Shown here: positions 1-9,588 of the stretch, piece after piece
Layout: each line of letters begins with the position of its first letter
How positions within the stretch are numbered: the first letter of the stretch is position 1
Source of the DNA: Melioribacter roseus P3M-2
GTDB taxonomy: Bacteria; Bacteroidota; Ignavibacteria; Ignavibacteriales; Melioribacteraceae
Direction: 5' to 3'
Assembly: GCF_000279145.1 (NCBI RefSeq)
Contig: NC_018178.1
Coordinates: 806,001-870,000 of the forward strand
DNA length: 64,000 nucleotides
The notes under the pieces: model-generated
Databases searched by the model: none
What the model saw: only the letters and a program-made list of their open reading frames with translations
What the model was told of the DNA's origin: nothing
Program-made: the position numbers and the translations under genes

Positions 1-560
1 AGATCATATTCCACCGGAGACACAGAATTTTTTCTGCCGGGCGTGCCGCCGATTATCAAAGAATTTTCCCAGCCGAGATTTTCGTCGACGCTTATCAATT
101 CATCGGAATACCCCGCAGAATTATCCGCGATATACATATGGCTGTCGATTATGTTACCGTTCTTATCCACAATCGACACTTCCCTGTCCGAAGAATTCGA
201 CATACCGGAGCTGCCGAACGCATTATCGTCGATTGTCATTATAATAACGGTATCGGGAATCGAGTCCATGTACATTCCTGCAGTAGTATCATAATCCGCT
301 TCGAGTATTACTACATAAGATCTGGGTAAAAGCAAAGTCCCGTTTTTAAGAGGCAGCAAATAATCCGCCGAAGATGTGTGATATTTAATGCCGAATTCCG
401 TTAAATTGTACGTTTCCGTGTAAGACTTATTGAAGAGTTCTATGAATTCTCCGTTGCTCTCGGAAGGACGGAACATTATTTCGCTTATAATCAGATTCTG
501 AGCCGTAATATTCGTAACAACGGGAAAAAGAAAGACGATTAGCTTTTTCCACTGTTTCAT
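1..560 (-). CDS. Secreted lamin-tail-domain protein (partial, 3' end outside window)
   Basis: An open reading frame starts with ATG at 558-560 and stays open for 186 codons to the window edge, so the C-terminus is missing. The N-terminus (MKQWKKLIVFLFPVVTNITA) is a signal peptide ending at about residue 21. Right after it comes 'LIISEIMFRPSESNGEFIEL', the typical opening of a lamin-tail (LTD) domain; the later segments 'SYVVILEADYDT' and 'GWENSLIIGGTPGRKN' fit the rest of that fold. LTD domains are known in many secreted bacterial proteins, where they often accompany nucleases or sorting domains; here any partner domain lies off the window. Transcription diverges from the M28 fusion gene, with 113 bases between the starts. 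Binding target or enzymatic role cannot be told. Confidence 0.75.
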   Translation of the reverse strand, partial: MKQWKKLIVFLFPVVTNITAQNLIISEIMFRPSESNGEFIELFNKSYTETYNLTEFGIKYHTSSADYLLPLKNGTLLLPRSYVVILEADYDTTAGMYMDSIPDTVIIMTIDDNAFGSSGMSNSSDREVSIVDKNGNIIDSHMYIADNSAGYSDELISVDENLGWENSLIIGGTPGRKNSVSPVEYD

Positions 561-673
561 TGCCCTGCTATTTACTTATGCCCTTCCTGAAAATAAACAT
601 TCCTCAATTAATTTTCATAACAAAACCGGAAATAATTATATTGCATCGTGTCAAATTATACGGGAATACAAAC

Positions 674-3061
674 ATGAAAAGAATACTCCGGTCAGCCGTT
701 TTATTTTATTCAATTTTTATATCCGCATTCAATTCATTTTCACAAACCGATTCGGTATTTAACAAAATCTACAAACTGGGCACAGAAGACAACCGGGTAA
801 TGGAGCATCAACATTATCTTTGCAATGTGTTCGGAGGCAGACTTACAGGCTCAAATGCATATACAAACGCAGCTTTGTGGGCTCTGGACAAATTCAAAGA
901 ATGGGGACTAGACGCTTATCTGGACGAAGTGGGAGAAATGCCTGTGGGATTCGACAGAGGTCCTTGGTTCGGAAAGATGATTGAGCCTTACGAAAAGAAC
1001 CTTACATTCGGAACTCCTTCATATACCGCCCCCACGAAAGGGGTTCAGGAAGGATGTGCAATTTACCTGCCCGACTCGGTAATCATTCACAGCTCGAGCT
1101 TGAAAGACACGGCGGCAGGCAAGTGGATTTTGATTGAAGGAGAAAATAACGGCTGGGCGCGCGACAAAGATTCGATTTCAATAATTACAAAAAATTTGAT
1201 AAATGCAGGAGCTCTGGGCACAATACAGAAATCGCCTTTCCCCTTGAGACTTCTCGAATCGCGTTGCGTCGATTCCTGGGATAATCTTCCTGTTTTACCG
1301 GATATTAAATTAATAGACGAGCAGTATGACGAGATATTTAATTTACTGCAAGAGAATAAAATTGTAAAACTCCAATTCGACGTCAGGAATCATTTTTATC
1401 GGGGCCCCGTTAAATATCATAACGTCATAGGGATTCTAAAAGGCTCGGAAAAACCCGATGAATACGTAATACTCGGAGCGCATCTAGATTCGTTCGACGG
1501 CGCAACCGGGGCTATCGACAACGGCTCCGGCGTAGCGCGAATGATGGAAGCGATACGATTATTGAGCGCGGCGGGCGCAAAACCGAAACGTTCAATCATG
1601 ATACAGTTGTACGCCGCAGAGGAAAGAGGTCTTGTCGGCTCCAAATCGTGGGTCGAGAAAAACAAATATACTCTCGATAAGATTTCCATAATGTTTAACA
1701 ATGACGGCGGCACAAATCCGCTAGTCGCTTTGGGACTGCCCGAATCGATATTAAAGCAAGTTGAAGGCGTTTTAAATCCGATAAGAGAACTCAAGTTTGA
1801 ATATCCGTTTTCACTCGATACGATACCCAAATTCAGACGCGCAGGCAGAGGAGGCACCGACAGCCATTCTTTCATAATGAACGGCGTTCCCGCTCCCCGG
1901 CTTATTCTAAGAGGTCCGCACGTATACAGACGGACGTGGCATTCGATATTTGACACGTATAACGAAGTGATCCCGTCGGCGCAAAAACATTCGTCGCTTA
2001 TAATTGCCCTCGCCGCTTATCAAACTGCCAATATGGATTCCTTAATTTCGCGCGAAGGCGCATTCCTTCCCGACGGACTCTATGCGGAACTAAACACAAA
2101 TAAAGGCAGAATTTTAATAAACCTCGACTACAAGCGAGCTCCTCTTACCGTTTCTAATTTCGTTGGACTTGCAGAAGGGACAATCAAAAATTCCGAAGTA
2201 CCTGAAGGAGTTCCTTACTTCAACGGCTCGATATGGCATCGTGTTGTCCCGGGACATGTTATACAAGCCGGCAAACCCGTTACGGGAGCCGAAGGTCCCG
2301 GATATGAATTCCCGAATGAAATCAGTCCGGAATTGCATCACGACAAAGCCGGTATGGTTGGCATGGCGAATGCCGGACCTCACACAAACGGCAGCCAGTT
2401 TTATATAACTTTGGCAGACAGGTCGTATCTTGACGGAAATTATACTTTGTTCGGCGAAGTTGAAGAAGGAATGGACGTTGTCTATAAAATTACGGAAGGA
2501 GACACTATCAAACGCGTTCAGATCATCAGAATTGGCGAAGAAGCAAACAAATTCAGACCTACGACAGCTTCATTTCTGACTCTGCTTGAGCAGGCTCGTA
2601 AACGAGTACGGGAAGAAGAAAAATTAAAGAAACAACTCGAAGAAGAAAAAATAAACAAACTGTTTCCCGGAATAGAAACTTACGACGACGGTTCAAGACA
2701 TTTAATAATTCAAGAAGGAAGCGATGACAATATCAATGCGGCTTACAAAATCAAAGCAAAATATACCGGCTTCCAGCTCCTGAACGATCAAAAATTCCAT
2801 TCCGATTCTCTCGGTTTACCCGGTCTTTCCAATAAAGCCGGAGAATTCAATTTCCTGCCCGGCAAGACCAATATCAATCCCGGATTAAACAAATACATAC
2901 CATTGATGAAAAAAGGAGAGAAGAGAATAATAATTTTACGCCCGGAATTGGCGTACGGTGTTTACGGATATTACGGCAGGAACGTAGTTAACGGCAAGAG
3001 ATTTGTTATTCCTCCCAATTCGACTCTGGTTTACGAAATTGAAGTAATCGACAGGCAATAA
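674..3061 (+). CDS. M28 peptidase - cyclophilin - FKBP triple fusion, secreted
   Basis: 795 residues from ATG 674. This start is preferred to the in-frame TTG at 560 because it gives a clean signal peptide (MKRILRSAVLFYSIFISAFN, cleavage near 24). Residues about 30-455 are a zinc-dependent M28 peptidase with a PA-like insert; probable metal ligands are H270 (GAHLDS), D282 (AIDNGSG), E316/E317 (AAEERG), D344 and H423. Residues about 470-622 are a cyclophilin prolyl isomerase (WHRVVPGHVIQAG around R523, NGSQFYI at 572-578). After a charged helix (635-665), residues 690-795 are an FKBP domain ending YEIEVID. The product should act outside the cytoplasm, cutting peptides and catalysing prolyl isomerisation. 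All three domains look complete, so this is a genuine fusion rather than neighbouring genes. It is followed by a shared terminator with gltD. An N-terminal glutaminyl-cyclase-like activity is an alternative to aminopeptidase. Confidence 0.85.
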   Translation: MKRILRSAVLFYSIFISAFNSFSQTDSVFNKIYKLGTEDNRVMEHQHYLCNVFGGRLTGSNAYTNAALWALDKFKEWGLDAYLDEVGEMPVGFDRGPWFGKMIEPYEKNLTFGTPSYTAPTKGVQEGCAIYLPDSVIIHSSSLKDTAAGKWILIEGENNGWARDKDSISIITKNLINAGALGTIQKSPFPLRLLESRCVDSWDNLPVLPDIKLIDEQYDEIFNLLQENKIVKLQFDVRNHFYRGPVKYHNVIGILKGSEKPDEYVILGAHLDSFDGATGAIDNGSGVARMMEAIRLLSAAGAKPKRSIMIQLYAAEERGLVGSKSWVEKNKYTLDKISIMFNNDGGTNPLVALGLPESILKQVEGVLNPIRELKFEYPFSLDTIPKFRRAGRGGTDSHSFIMNGVPAPRLILRGPHVYRRTWHSIFDTYNEVIPSAQKHSSLIIALAAYQTANMDSLISREGAFLPDGLYAELNTNKGRILINLDYKRAPLTVSNFVGLAEGTIKNSEVPEGVPYFNGSIWHRVVPGHVIQAGKPVTGAEGPGYEFPNEISPELHHDKAGMVGMANAGPHTNGSQFYITLADRSYLDGNYTLFGEVEEGMDVVYKITEGDTIKRVQIIRIGEEANKFRPTTASFLTLLEQARKRVREEEKLKKQLEEEKINKLFPGIETYDDGSRHLIIQEGSDDNINAAYKIKAKYTGFQLLNDQKFHSDSLGLPGLSNKAGEFNFLPGKTNINPGLNKYIPLMKKGEKRIIILRPELAYGVYGYYGRNVVNGKRFVIPPNSTLVYEIEVIDRQ

Positions 3062-3063
3062 AA

Positions 3064-3093
3064 AAGAGACTGCCTCACTCGAGGCAGTCTCTT
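3064..3093. terminator. Bidirectional rho-independent terminator
   Basis: A perfect 13-bp inverted repeat (AAGAGACTGCCTC / GAGGCAGTCTCTT) with a 4-base loop sits between the convergent stop codons of the M28 fusion gene and gltD. It is flanked by A-rich sequence on the left and by TTAATTT on the right, so it can serve both directions. Confidence 0.85.
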
Positions 3094-3096
3094 AAT

Positions 3097-4521
3097 TTAT
3101 TTCAGATAATCATTTATTACTTGAGCAACCCTTCTTCCCTGATTGAAAGCTCTGACAACAAGAGAAGCGCCAGAAACCGAATCTCCCGCTGCAAAGAATT
3201 TATCTTCGCTCGTCATTAAGTTACTGCCGACAATTAAATTACCGCGTTCGTCCGTTTTCAGATTCAAGTCTTTAACCAGTTTTCCATGCTCGACATGGAG
3301 AAAACCCATTGCGAGTAAAACAAGGTCGGACTCGAGTTCCAGGGTTTCGCCAGGAATTTCCTCGAATGAAGACCTGCCGTATTTATCCGGTTCGCTCCAT
3401 TTTAATTTGCTGAATTTAATTTTATTAACTCTGCCGTCTTTTCCGATAAATTCTTTCGCCGAAAGCGACCAGAGCCGTTGGCAGCCTTCTTCGTGAGACG
3501 TCGAAGTATAAAGAATTCTAGGCCATGAAGGCCAGGCATTATAAGGCGTTCTTTCCTTGGGAGGTTGAGGAAGAATTTCGACCTGCGTAATCGATTTTGC
3601 GCCCTGACGACGAGCGGTTCCCACACAGTCGGAACCCGTGTCGCCGCCTCCGATAACCACAACATTTTTGTCTTTGGCTGTAATCCGTTTTTCTTCCGGT
3701 ATACTATCGCCCGCATTAATTTTATTTTGCAGAGTCAAATACTCCATTGCGAAATGGATTCCGTTCAAATCTCTGCCCGGAATATTCAAATCGCGAGGCA
3801 CGGTCGATCCGGCTGCAATAACGATTGCATCGAAAGTCCTTTTAAGGTAATTAGCCGAGATATCGATTCCTACATTAACCTCGGTTTCGAACACAACGCC
3901 CTCGGCTTTCATCTGTTCAATGCGTCTGTCGATGACCCACTTTTCAAGTTTAAAGTCCGGAATACCGTATCTCAACAGACCGCCGATTCTGTCGCTCTTT
4001 TCGAAGACCACCACATTATGCCCGGCTCGAATCAATTGCTGAGCGGCTGTAAGACCCGCCGGACCCGATCCGATTACGGCGACTTTCTTACCGGTTTTAT
4101 AAGCCGGCATCTGGGGTTTAATCCATCCTTCTTTCCAGCCTTTTTCTACTATTTCAAGTTCAATATGCTTTATTGTTACCGGCTCGATATTAATTGACAA
4201 CGTACATGCCTTTTCGCAAGGAGCGGGACAAACGCGTCCGGTAAACTCGGGGAAGTTAATGGTTGAATGGAGCAGATCCAAAGCCTTTTTCCAGTGACCT
4301 TTGTATACCATATCGTTCCAATCCGGAATACGATTATTTACAGGACAGCCGTAAGAATGACAATACGGAATTCCGCAGTCCATACAACGCGCAGCCTGCT
4401 TTATTAATTTATCCTCCGGCAAAAGAATTTCGAATTCTTTGAAATTCTTGATTCTTTCCTCGGGAGGTAATTGTTGAGGATTTTCTCTGTTATATTCCAG
4501 GAATCCCGTTGCTTTAGCCAT
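3097..4521 (-). CDS. gltD: Glutamate synthase small (beta) subunit
   Basis: 474 residues, full length for GltD. It passes electrons from NAD(P)H through FAD and Fe-S centres to the large subunit, which makes two glutamates from glutamine and 2-oxoglutarate. N-terminal cysteines C46, C49, C54, C59 and C98, C102, C106 form the Fe-S cluster region. The FAD dinucleotide motif GSGPAG is at 151-156 and the NAD(P)H motif GGGDTG at about 292-297. The ATG at 4521 has a strong GAGGAGGTG Shine-Dalgarno 4 bases upstream and lies inside the 3' end of gltB (8-base overlap), indicating translational coupling. Cofactor preference (NADH or NADPH) cannot be told. Confidence 0.95.
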   Translation of the reverse strand: MAKATGFLEYNRENPQQLPPEERIKNFKEFEILLPEDKLIKQAARCMDCGIPYCHSYGCPVNNRIPDWNDMVYKGHWKKALDLLHSTINFPEFTGRVCPAPCEKACTLSINIEPVTIKHIELEIVEKGWKEGWIKPQMPAYKTGKKVAVIGSGPAGLTAAQQLIRAGHNVVVFEKSDRIGGLLRYGIPDFKLEKWVIDRRIEQMKAEGVVFETEVNVGIDISANYLKRTFDAIVIAAGSTVPRDLNIPGRDLNGIHFAMEYLTLQNKINAGDSIPEEKRITAKDKNVVVIGGGDTGSDCVGTARRQGAKSITQVEILPQPPKERTPYNAWPSWPRILYTSTSHEEGCQRLWSLSAKEFIGKDGRVNKIKFSKLKWSEPDKYGRSSFEEIPGETLELESDLVLLAMGFLHVEHGKLVKDLNLKTDERGNLIVGSNLMTSEDKFFAAGDSVSGASLVVRAFNQGRRVAQVINDYLK

Positions 4522-7500
4522 CGTACACCTCCTCGGTAGCGGCTACCGTTTCTACATCCGCATGTTCGCTCAATTTCATTCTTTCGAGCACTTTTCTATA
4601 CTCGATCGGAATTACTTTAACAAAAAGCGGAAGACTCGATTCCCATCTTTCCAGTATCATTTTAGCCCTTGGACTGTTTGTAAAATAATAATGTTTTTCA
4701 ATCATTGTTCTCAGGAAAAGTTTGTCGTTTTTGTCCCATACGCTTTCCAAATCGACCATATCGAGATTACATTTGGTATCGAAGAGTTGAGTTTCGTCAT
4801 ATATGAAAGCAATTCCGCCGCTCATTCCAGCCGCAAAGTTTTTACCCGTCGATCCGATACAAACGACCGTACCGCCCGTCATGTATTCGCAGCCGTGGTC
4901 TCCGATACCTTCCACTACCGCTGAAGCCCCGCTGTTTCTTATAGCAAATCTTTCGCCTGCTTTTCCGTTAATAAAGACTTCTCCGCCCGTAGCGCCGTAG
5001 AGCGCGACGTTTCCGCAAATCACATTATCGTGCGGAGCGAATCCTGCGTTTGCGGGGGGTACTACGACTATTCTTCCGCCAGCCATTCCTTTTCCCATAT
5101 AATCGTTCACGTCGCCTTCGAGTTTGAATGTAATTCCGGGCGACAAGAATGCCCCAAAACTTTGACCCGCCGAACCTTTGAAATTAATCTTTATTGTATC
5201 CTCGGGCAATCCTTTGGAGCCGTGTTTTTTGACAACATAACCGCTCATTCTGGCGCCGACCGTTCTGTGAATATTTCTGATCGGCAGGTCTAATTCAACG
5301 GGTTTCTTTTCTTCAATTGCAGGTTTTAGTTTATCTATAAATTCCTCGTCATAAACTTCCACTTGGTTGGGCATATTCACCATACAACATTTTCCCGCAG
5401 TATCGACCATTGAATCGAGAAGCGGTCTAAGATCGAACTTTTGCGCTTTCCATAAATCCGGCGGAGGACTGAATTCCAGCAGTTCGGTATGTCCCACCAT
5501 TTCGTCTACGGTCCTGAATCCGAGTTCAGCCATTACTTCTCTGAAATCCTGAGCCAGGAATCTAAAGAACCGTTCGATGTATTCGGGCTTTCCGGAAAAT
5601 CTCGCTCTTAGCGTCGGATCCTGGGTAGCCACACCTACGGAGCAGGTATTCTGATGACATTTTCTCAACATAACGCATCCGATTGTTATCAATACGGAAG
5701 TTGCGAATCCGTATTCTTCGGCGCCCAACAAAGTTGCTATTGCAAGGTCGCGCCCTGTTTTTATTTGACCGTCAACCTGCACTCTTATTTTGTCCCGCAG
5801 CTTATTGTGAATAAGAGTCTGATGGGTTTCTGCAAGACCGATTTCCCACGGAATTCCCGTATGTTTAATCGATGTAAGAGGCGAAGCTCCTGTTCCGCCT
5901 TCGTATCCCGAAATCAGAACAATATCCGCTTTCGCTTTTGCAACGCCGGACGCTACCGTGCCCACGCCCGACTCGGAAACGAGTTTAACCGATACTTTGG
6001 CGTCGGGATTAATGCATTTCAAATCATAAATTAATTGAGCCAGATCTTCAATCGAATAGATGTCGTGATGAGGCGGAGGCGAAATCAGAGTGACGCCCGG
6101 AGTCGTATGACGCACTCTGGCGATTTCGGGAGTAACTTTATGACCCGGCAACTGCCCTCCCTCGCCGGGTTTAGCGCCCTGCGCAATTTTAATCTGTAAT
6201 TCCTCGGCGCTCAGCAAGTATTCCGGCGTAACGCCAAAACGTCCCGAAGCCACTTGTTTAACTTTCGAGCGGGCTGTGTCGCCGTTTGCGTCGACTTTAT
6301 TCCTCGCCATATCTTCGCCGCCTTCGCCGGAATTACTTCTTGCCCCGATTCTGTTAACCGCAATTGCTATAGTTTCATGCGCTTCTTTACTGATCGAACC
6401 GAACGACATTGCCGAAACTACAAATCTTTTGACTATGCTTTCGACAGGCTCGACCTCGTCAATCGGAATCGGATTTCTCTTTTTGAACCGGAGCATTTTC
6501 CTGATCGCAACAGGGCTGTTCTCGCCTTCGTTGACAATCCTTGTAAATTCTTTAAACACTTCGTAGTCGTCGGTTCTTGTTGCAAGTTGAAGTTTCGATA
6601 TCGAGTCATGATTCCAGAAATGTTTTTCGCCGTTCAAACGAATCGAATACTCGCCTCCTGCCGAGAGCAAGTTTTCCGGATTGCCTTTTTCGGGAAATCC
6701 CGCGCTGTGTCTTATTATGGCTTCTTTTTGAATATCGTCGAGGTCGATGCCGCCGAGGCGATTTATAGTGCCGGTAAAATATTTTTCAACCAGATCTTTG
6801 CTCAAACCGATCGCCTCGAATGTCTGAGCGGCAAAATAACTGTGAAGCGTCGAAATGCCCAGACGGCTCATGGTTTTAAGCAAACCTTTCTTAACGGCAA
6901 TAATGTAAGAATCAATTGCTTCTTCGGGCTTCAGTTTTTGTTCAAGGAAATTATTCTCCGCAAGATATCTTACTGTGTTTAGTGCGAGATACGGACAAAT
7001 AGCGTCGACGCCGTAGCTAATCAAAAGCGCAAAATTCATCACTTCCCTAACTTCGCCCGATTCGACTATAATACTAGTCTTGGTTCTCAATCCGTTACGT
7101 ATCAAATAATGATGAAGACCCGACGCCGCCAGCAGCGAAGGAATTGGCGCTCTGTTTTCGTCCACGTTTTTATCTGTCAATACGATAACCGTACTGCCGT
7201 TTTTTATTTTCTCGGCAGCGGCCTCAAATATATTATTCAGCTCATTTTCTAGCGCTTTATCCCCTCCTTTTTTGTCGAAGAGGATGTCGATGTAACTTAC
7301 TTTTATATTGGGATGATTTGCATGTTCTATCTTTTTCAGATCTTCGGGAGTCAAAACGGGATGTGGAAATTTGAATCCTCTGAAATTTTCCGGACTTTCC
7401 TCCAGGAGATTGCCTTCGCCTCCGACAAAGCTCTCCAACGACATTACCAACTCTTCTCTCAGCGGATCGATAGCCGGATTCGTAACTTGCGCAAATCTCT

Positions 7501-9079
7501 GTTTGAAATAGTAAAACAAAAGATTAGGTCTGTTCGACAATATTGCAAGCGGCGTATCGTTACCCATAGAGCCGACAGGTTCCTGGCTTCGCGAAGCCAT
7601 CGGCGTTATTATTAATTTCAATTCTTCTTCCGTATAACCGAACACGTGTTGTTTTCGGAGAAGGGATTCTTCGTTCTCAACTTCGGGCGCGCTTGCAGGA
7701 GTAAATAGACCTCTCAGAGTAATTATATTATCTTTAATCCATCTTCTGTAAGGCTTCTGCCGCGATATTTTTGCTTTAATTTCTTTATCCGGCACAACTC
7801 TGTTTTGTTTAAAATCAGCCAAAAGCATTTTGCCCGGAGAGAGCCTGCTTCTTTTAATTATTTTTTCAGGCGGAAATTCGACGACTCCGCTTTCGGAGGC
7901 AAGCACCACCATACCGTCTTTTGTGATTGAATAGCGCGCAGGTCTCAATCCGTTCCTGTCAAGTATTCCGCCAAGGAATCTCGAATCGGTAAATACAATC
8001 GCGGCGGGACCGTCCCACGGTTCCATAATAGCCGAGTGGAAATCGTAAAACGCTCTTTTATCCTCGCTCATCTGGATTTTCGGACCGTAAGCTTCCGGCA
8101 CCATCATCATCATCGCATGAGGTATAGAGCGTCCGCCCATTACGAGCAGTTCCAGCACATTGTCGAAGATTGCCGAATCGCTTCCGCTTTCGACAATAAT
8201 CGGTTTTATTTTTTCAATGTCGTCGCCGAACAATTCGGACTTAAGCGTAAATTCCCTGGCTTTCATTCGATTAATGTTGCCGCTCAACGTATTGATTTCG
8301 CCGTTGTGGGCAAGAAACCGGAAAGGCTGAGCCAGATTCCACGTAGGCTGTGTATTTGTGCTGTATCTCTGATGAACTACGCCAAATTTCGATTGAAATC
8401 TTTCGTCTGACAAATCGGGATAGTAGCGGGGCAATTGATTTGCAGTCAAAAGTCCTTTATAAACCAGTCTGCTAGAAGAAAGACTCGTAACGTAAAATTG
8501 AGATGTATCTTCGGGTAAAGCGTCGACTTCTTTTTCCACCTGCCTTCTTATTACATAAAGTTTTCTTTCGAAAGCTTCCTTGTTTATTTTTCCGCGATGT
8601 ATGAAAATCTGAACAACCCGGGGTTCGGTCGACTTTGCAAGTTGACCTATTGCGCTGCTATCGACAGGAACATCCCGCCAGCCGAGCATATCGCATCCTT
8701 CCTCGAGCACATACTTTTCGAAAATCTTTTTGCATTTATCCGCCAATACGTTATCGGCGGGAAGGAACACCATACCGACGGCGTAATCTTCGTATGCCGG
8801 CAATTTAATGCCCGCCGAAGGAGCTTCATCCTGGAAAAAACGGTCGGGGATATCAATCATAATACCGGCTCCGTCTCCGGTCGATTTATCGCCGCCCAGA
8901 GCGCCGCGGTGCTCCAGATTAACCAAAATATTAATCGCATCTTCGACCACCTTATGCGTCGGTATTCCGTCAAGTTTTGCAATGAATCCGACGCCGCAAT
9001 TGTCCCTTTCGAATTTCGGATCGTATAATGCGTTCTTTTTCAAACGCCCGTCAGCGCTATATAAATAATTGTTCCCCAT
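4514..9079 (-). CDS. gltB: Glutamate synthase large (alpha) subunit
   Basis: 1521 residues from ATG 9079. That start is chosen over an in-frame TTG at 9103 because AAGGAG lies 7-8 bases before it and because it puts Cys28 (DNCGVGF) as the N-terminal nucleophile after a short propeptide, as in the family. Domains in order are a class II glutamine amidotransferase (28 to about 430), a central domain (about 480-770), an FMN-binding synthase barrel (about 850-1200) with the 3Fe-4S cysteines near residue 1140 (CVMLRKC...TC), and the C-terminal beta-helix (about 1260-1490). It forms the GOGAT holoenzyme with GltD and acts in cytoplasmic ammonia assimilation. It is transcribed from a probable promoter near 9372-9402 with a roughly 285-base leader. 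Confidence 0.95.
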   Translation of the reverse strand: MGNNYLYSADGRLKKNALYDPKFERDNCGVGFIAKLDGIPTHKVVEDAINILVNLEHRGALGGDKSTGDGAGIMIDIPDRFFQDEAPSAGIKLPAYEDYAVGMVFLPADNVLADKCKKIFEKYVLEEGCDMLGWRDVPVDSSAIGQLAKSTEPRVVQIFIHRGKINKEAFERKLYVIRRQVEKEVDALPEDTSQFYVTSLSSSRLVYKGLLTANQLPRYYPDLSDERFQSKFGVVHQRYSTNTQPTWNLAQPFRFLAHNGEINTLSGNINRMKAREFTLKSELFGDDIEKIKPIIVESGSDSAIFDNVLELLVMGGRSIPHAMMMMVPEAYGPKIQMSEDKRAFYDFHSAIMEPWDGPAAIVFTDSRFLGGILDRNGLRPARYSITKDGMVVLASESGVVEFPPEKIIKRSRLSPGKMLLADFKQNRVVPDKEIKAKISRQKPYRRWIKDNIITLRGLFTPASAPEVENEESLLRKQHVFGYTEEELKLIITPMASRSQEPVGSMGNDTPLAILSNRPNLLFYYFKQRFAQVTNPAIDPLREELVMSLESFVGGEGNLLEESPENFRGFKFPHPVLTPEDLKKIEHANHPNIKVSYIDILFDKKGGDKALENELNNIFEAAAEKIKNGSTVIVLTDKNVDENRAPIPSLLAASGLHHYLIRNGLRTKTSIIVESGEVREVMNFALLISYGVDAICPYLALNTVRYLAENNFLEQKLKPEEAIDSYIIAVKKGLLKTMSRLGISTLHSYFAAQTFEAIGLSKDLVEKYFTGTINRLGGIDLDDIQKEAIIRHSAGFPEKGNPENLLSAGGEYSIRLNGEKHFWNHDSISKLQLATRTDDYEVFKEFTRIVNEGENSPVAIRKMLRFKKRNPIPIDEVEPVESIVKRFVVSAMSFGSISKEAHETIAIAVNRIGARSNSGEGGEDMARNKVDANGDTARSKVKQVASGRFGVTPEYLLSAEELQIKIAQGAKPGEGGQLPGHKVTPEIARVRHTTPGVTLISPPPHHDIYSIEDLAQLIYDLKCINPDAKVSVKLVSESGVGTVASGVAKAKADIVLISGYEGGTGASPLTSIKHTGIPWEIGLAETHQTLIHNKLRDKIRVQVDGQIKTGRDLAIATLLGAEEYGFATSVLITIGCVMLRKCHQNTCSVGVATQDPTLRARFSGKPEYIERFFRFLAQDFREVMAELGFRTVDEMVGHTELLEFSPPPDLWKAQKFDLRPLLDSMVDTAGKCCMVNMPNQVEVYDEEFIDKLKPAIEEKKPVELDLPIRNIHRTVGARMSGYVVKKHGSKGLPEDTIKINFKGSAGQSFGAFLSPGITFKLEGDVNDYMGKGMAGGRIVVVPPANAGFAPHDNVICGNVALYGATGGEVFINGKAGERFAIRNSGASAVVEGIGDHGCEYMTGGTVVCIGSTGKNFAAGMSGGIAFIYDETQLFDTKCNLDMVDLESVWDKNDKLFLRTMIEKHYYFTNSPRAKMILERWESSLPLFVKVIPIEYRKVLERMKLSEHADVETVAATEEVYDG

Positions 9080-9588
9080 CTGTTTCTCCTTTATATCTCT
9101 CAAACTTACCGGTAATTATTTATTAGAGAGGTTAAATTTCTATTAAAAATGTAGATTACGGCATTAACGCCGTAGCGTGCGTATGCTTTTAATCGCAGCA
9201 ATGACGCATAACGGAATGATTTCTTCTGCGTACCGAATATATCTGCCGTGACGATTTAGATTATATCTTTGCTTCATTTTTAAATCTCTATAAAAAACTT
9301 TTTCAAGTACACAGAACCGGGTAGGTTCTTAAATATTACGGCAGCTTTTGGCTGGCTCTTATAATTCTTTGCAAATGTAATGAATGAAAATGGGAATTTC
9401 AATCCTTTTTTAAAAATTTCCTGATTTTACCCTAACTTATTTAGTCCCCGCAATTATTCCGCATTACCTTAAGAAAGCCTCGCCGCGTATTTAACATAAT
9501 TATAAAAAATCCGAAAGGATAAAAACAGTAAACCGGGATTTGAAAAAACATTGCTATATTTCCGAATGAAAAATAAAGAAACTCTAAG
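9080..9588. other. Divergent intergenic region and gltB leader
   Basis: 509 bases between gltB (-) and the spoIID-like gene (+). On the minus strand a promoter (9372-9402) predicts a transcript with a leader of about 285 bases. Within it are two small perfect hairpins, AGAACC-GGGTA-GGTTCT at 9313-9329 and TACGGC-ATTAAC-GCCGTA at 9157-9174, and a 37-codon minus-strand reading frame (9164-9277, starting MKQRYNLNRHGR) with only a weak ribosome site. No known riboswitch is recognised. On the plus strand, TATATTTC at 9555-9562 is a one-mismatch -7 element ahead of the next gene, but no correctly spaced TTG was found. Confidence 0.5.
9372..9402 (-). promoter_or_regulatory. Candidate Bacteroidota-type promoter for gltBD
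   Basis: Read on the minus strand: TTG (9402-9400), a 20-base spacer, then TACATTTG (9379-9372). This matches the -33 TTG / -7 TAnnTTTG consensus of Bacteroidota sigma-A promoters exactly. Transcription would begin a few bases beyond 9372, giving a leader of about 285 bases before the gltB ATG. It is predicted from sequence only. Confidence 0.5.

Noticed and set aside
6254-6982. 242-codon plus-strand open frame inside gltB
   Set aside because: Lies wholly opposite a strongly conserved gltB segment, has no ribosome site and reads as low-quality basic/Phe-rich peptide; a shadow of the antisense strand.
9164-9277. 37-codon minus-strand frame in the gltB leader as a gene
   Set aside because: Weak ribosome site, no recognisable family; kept only as a possible leader frame in the intergenic note.
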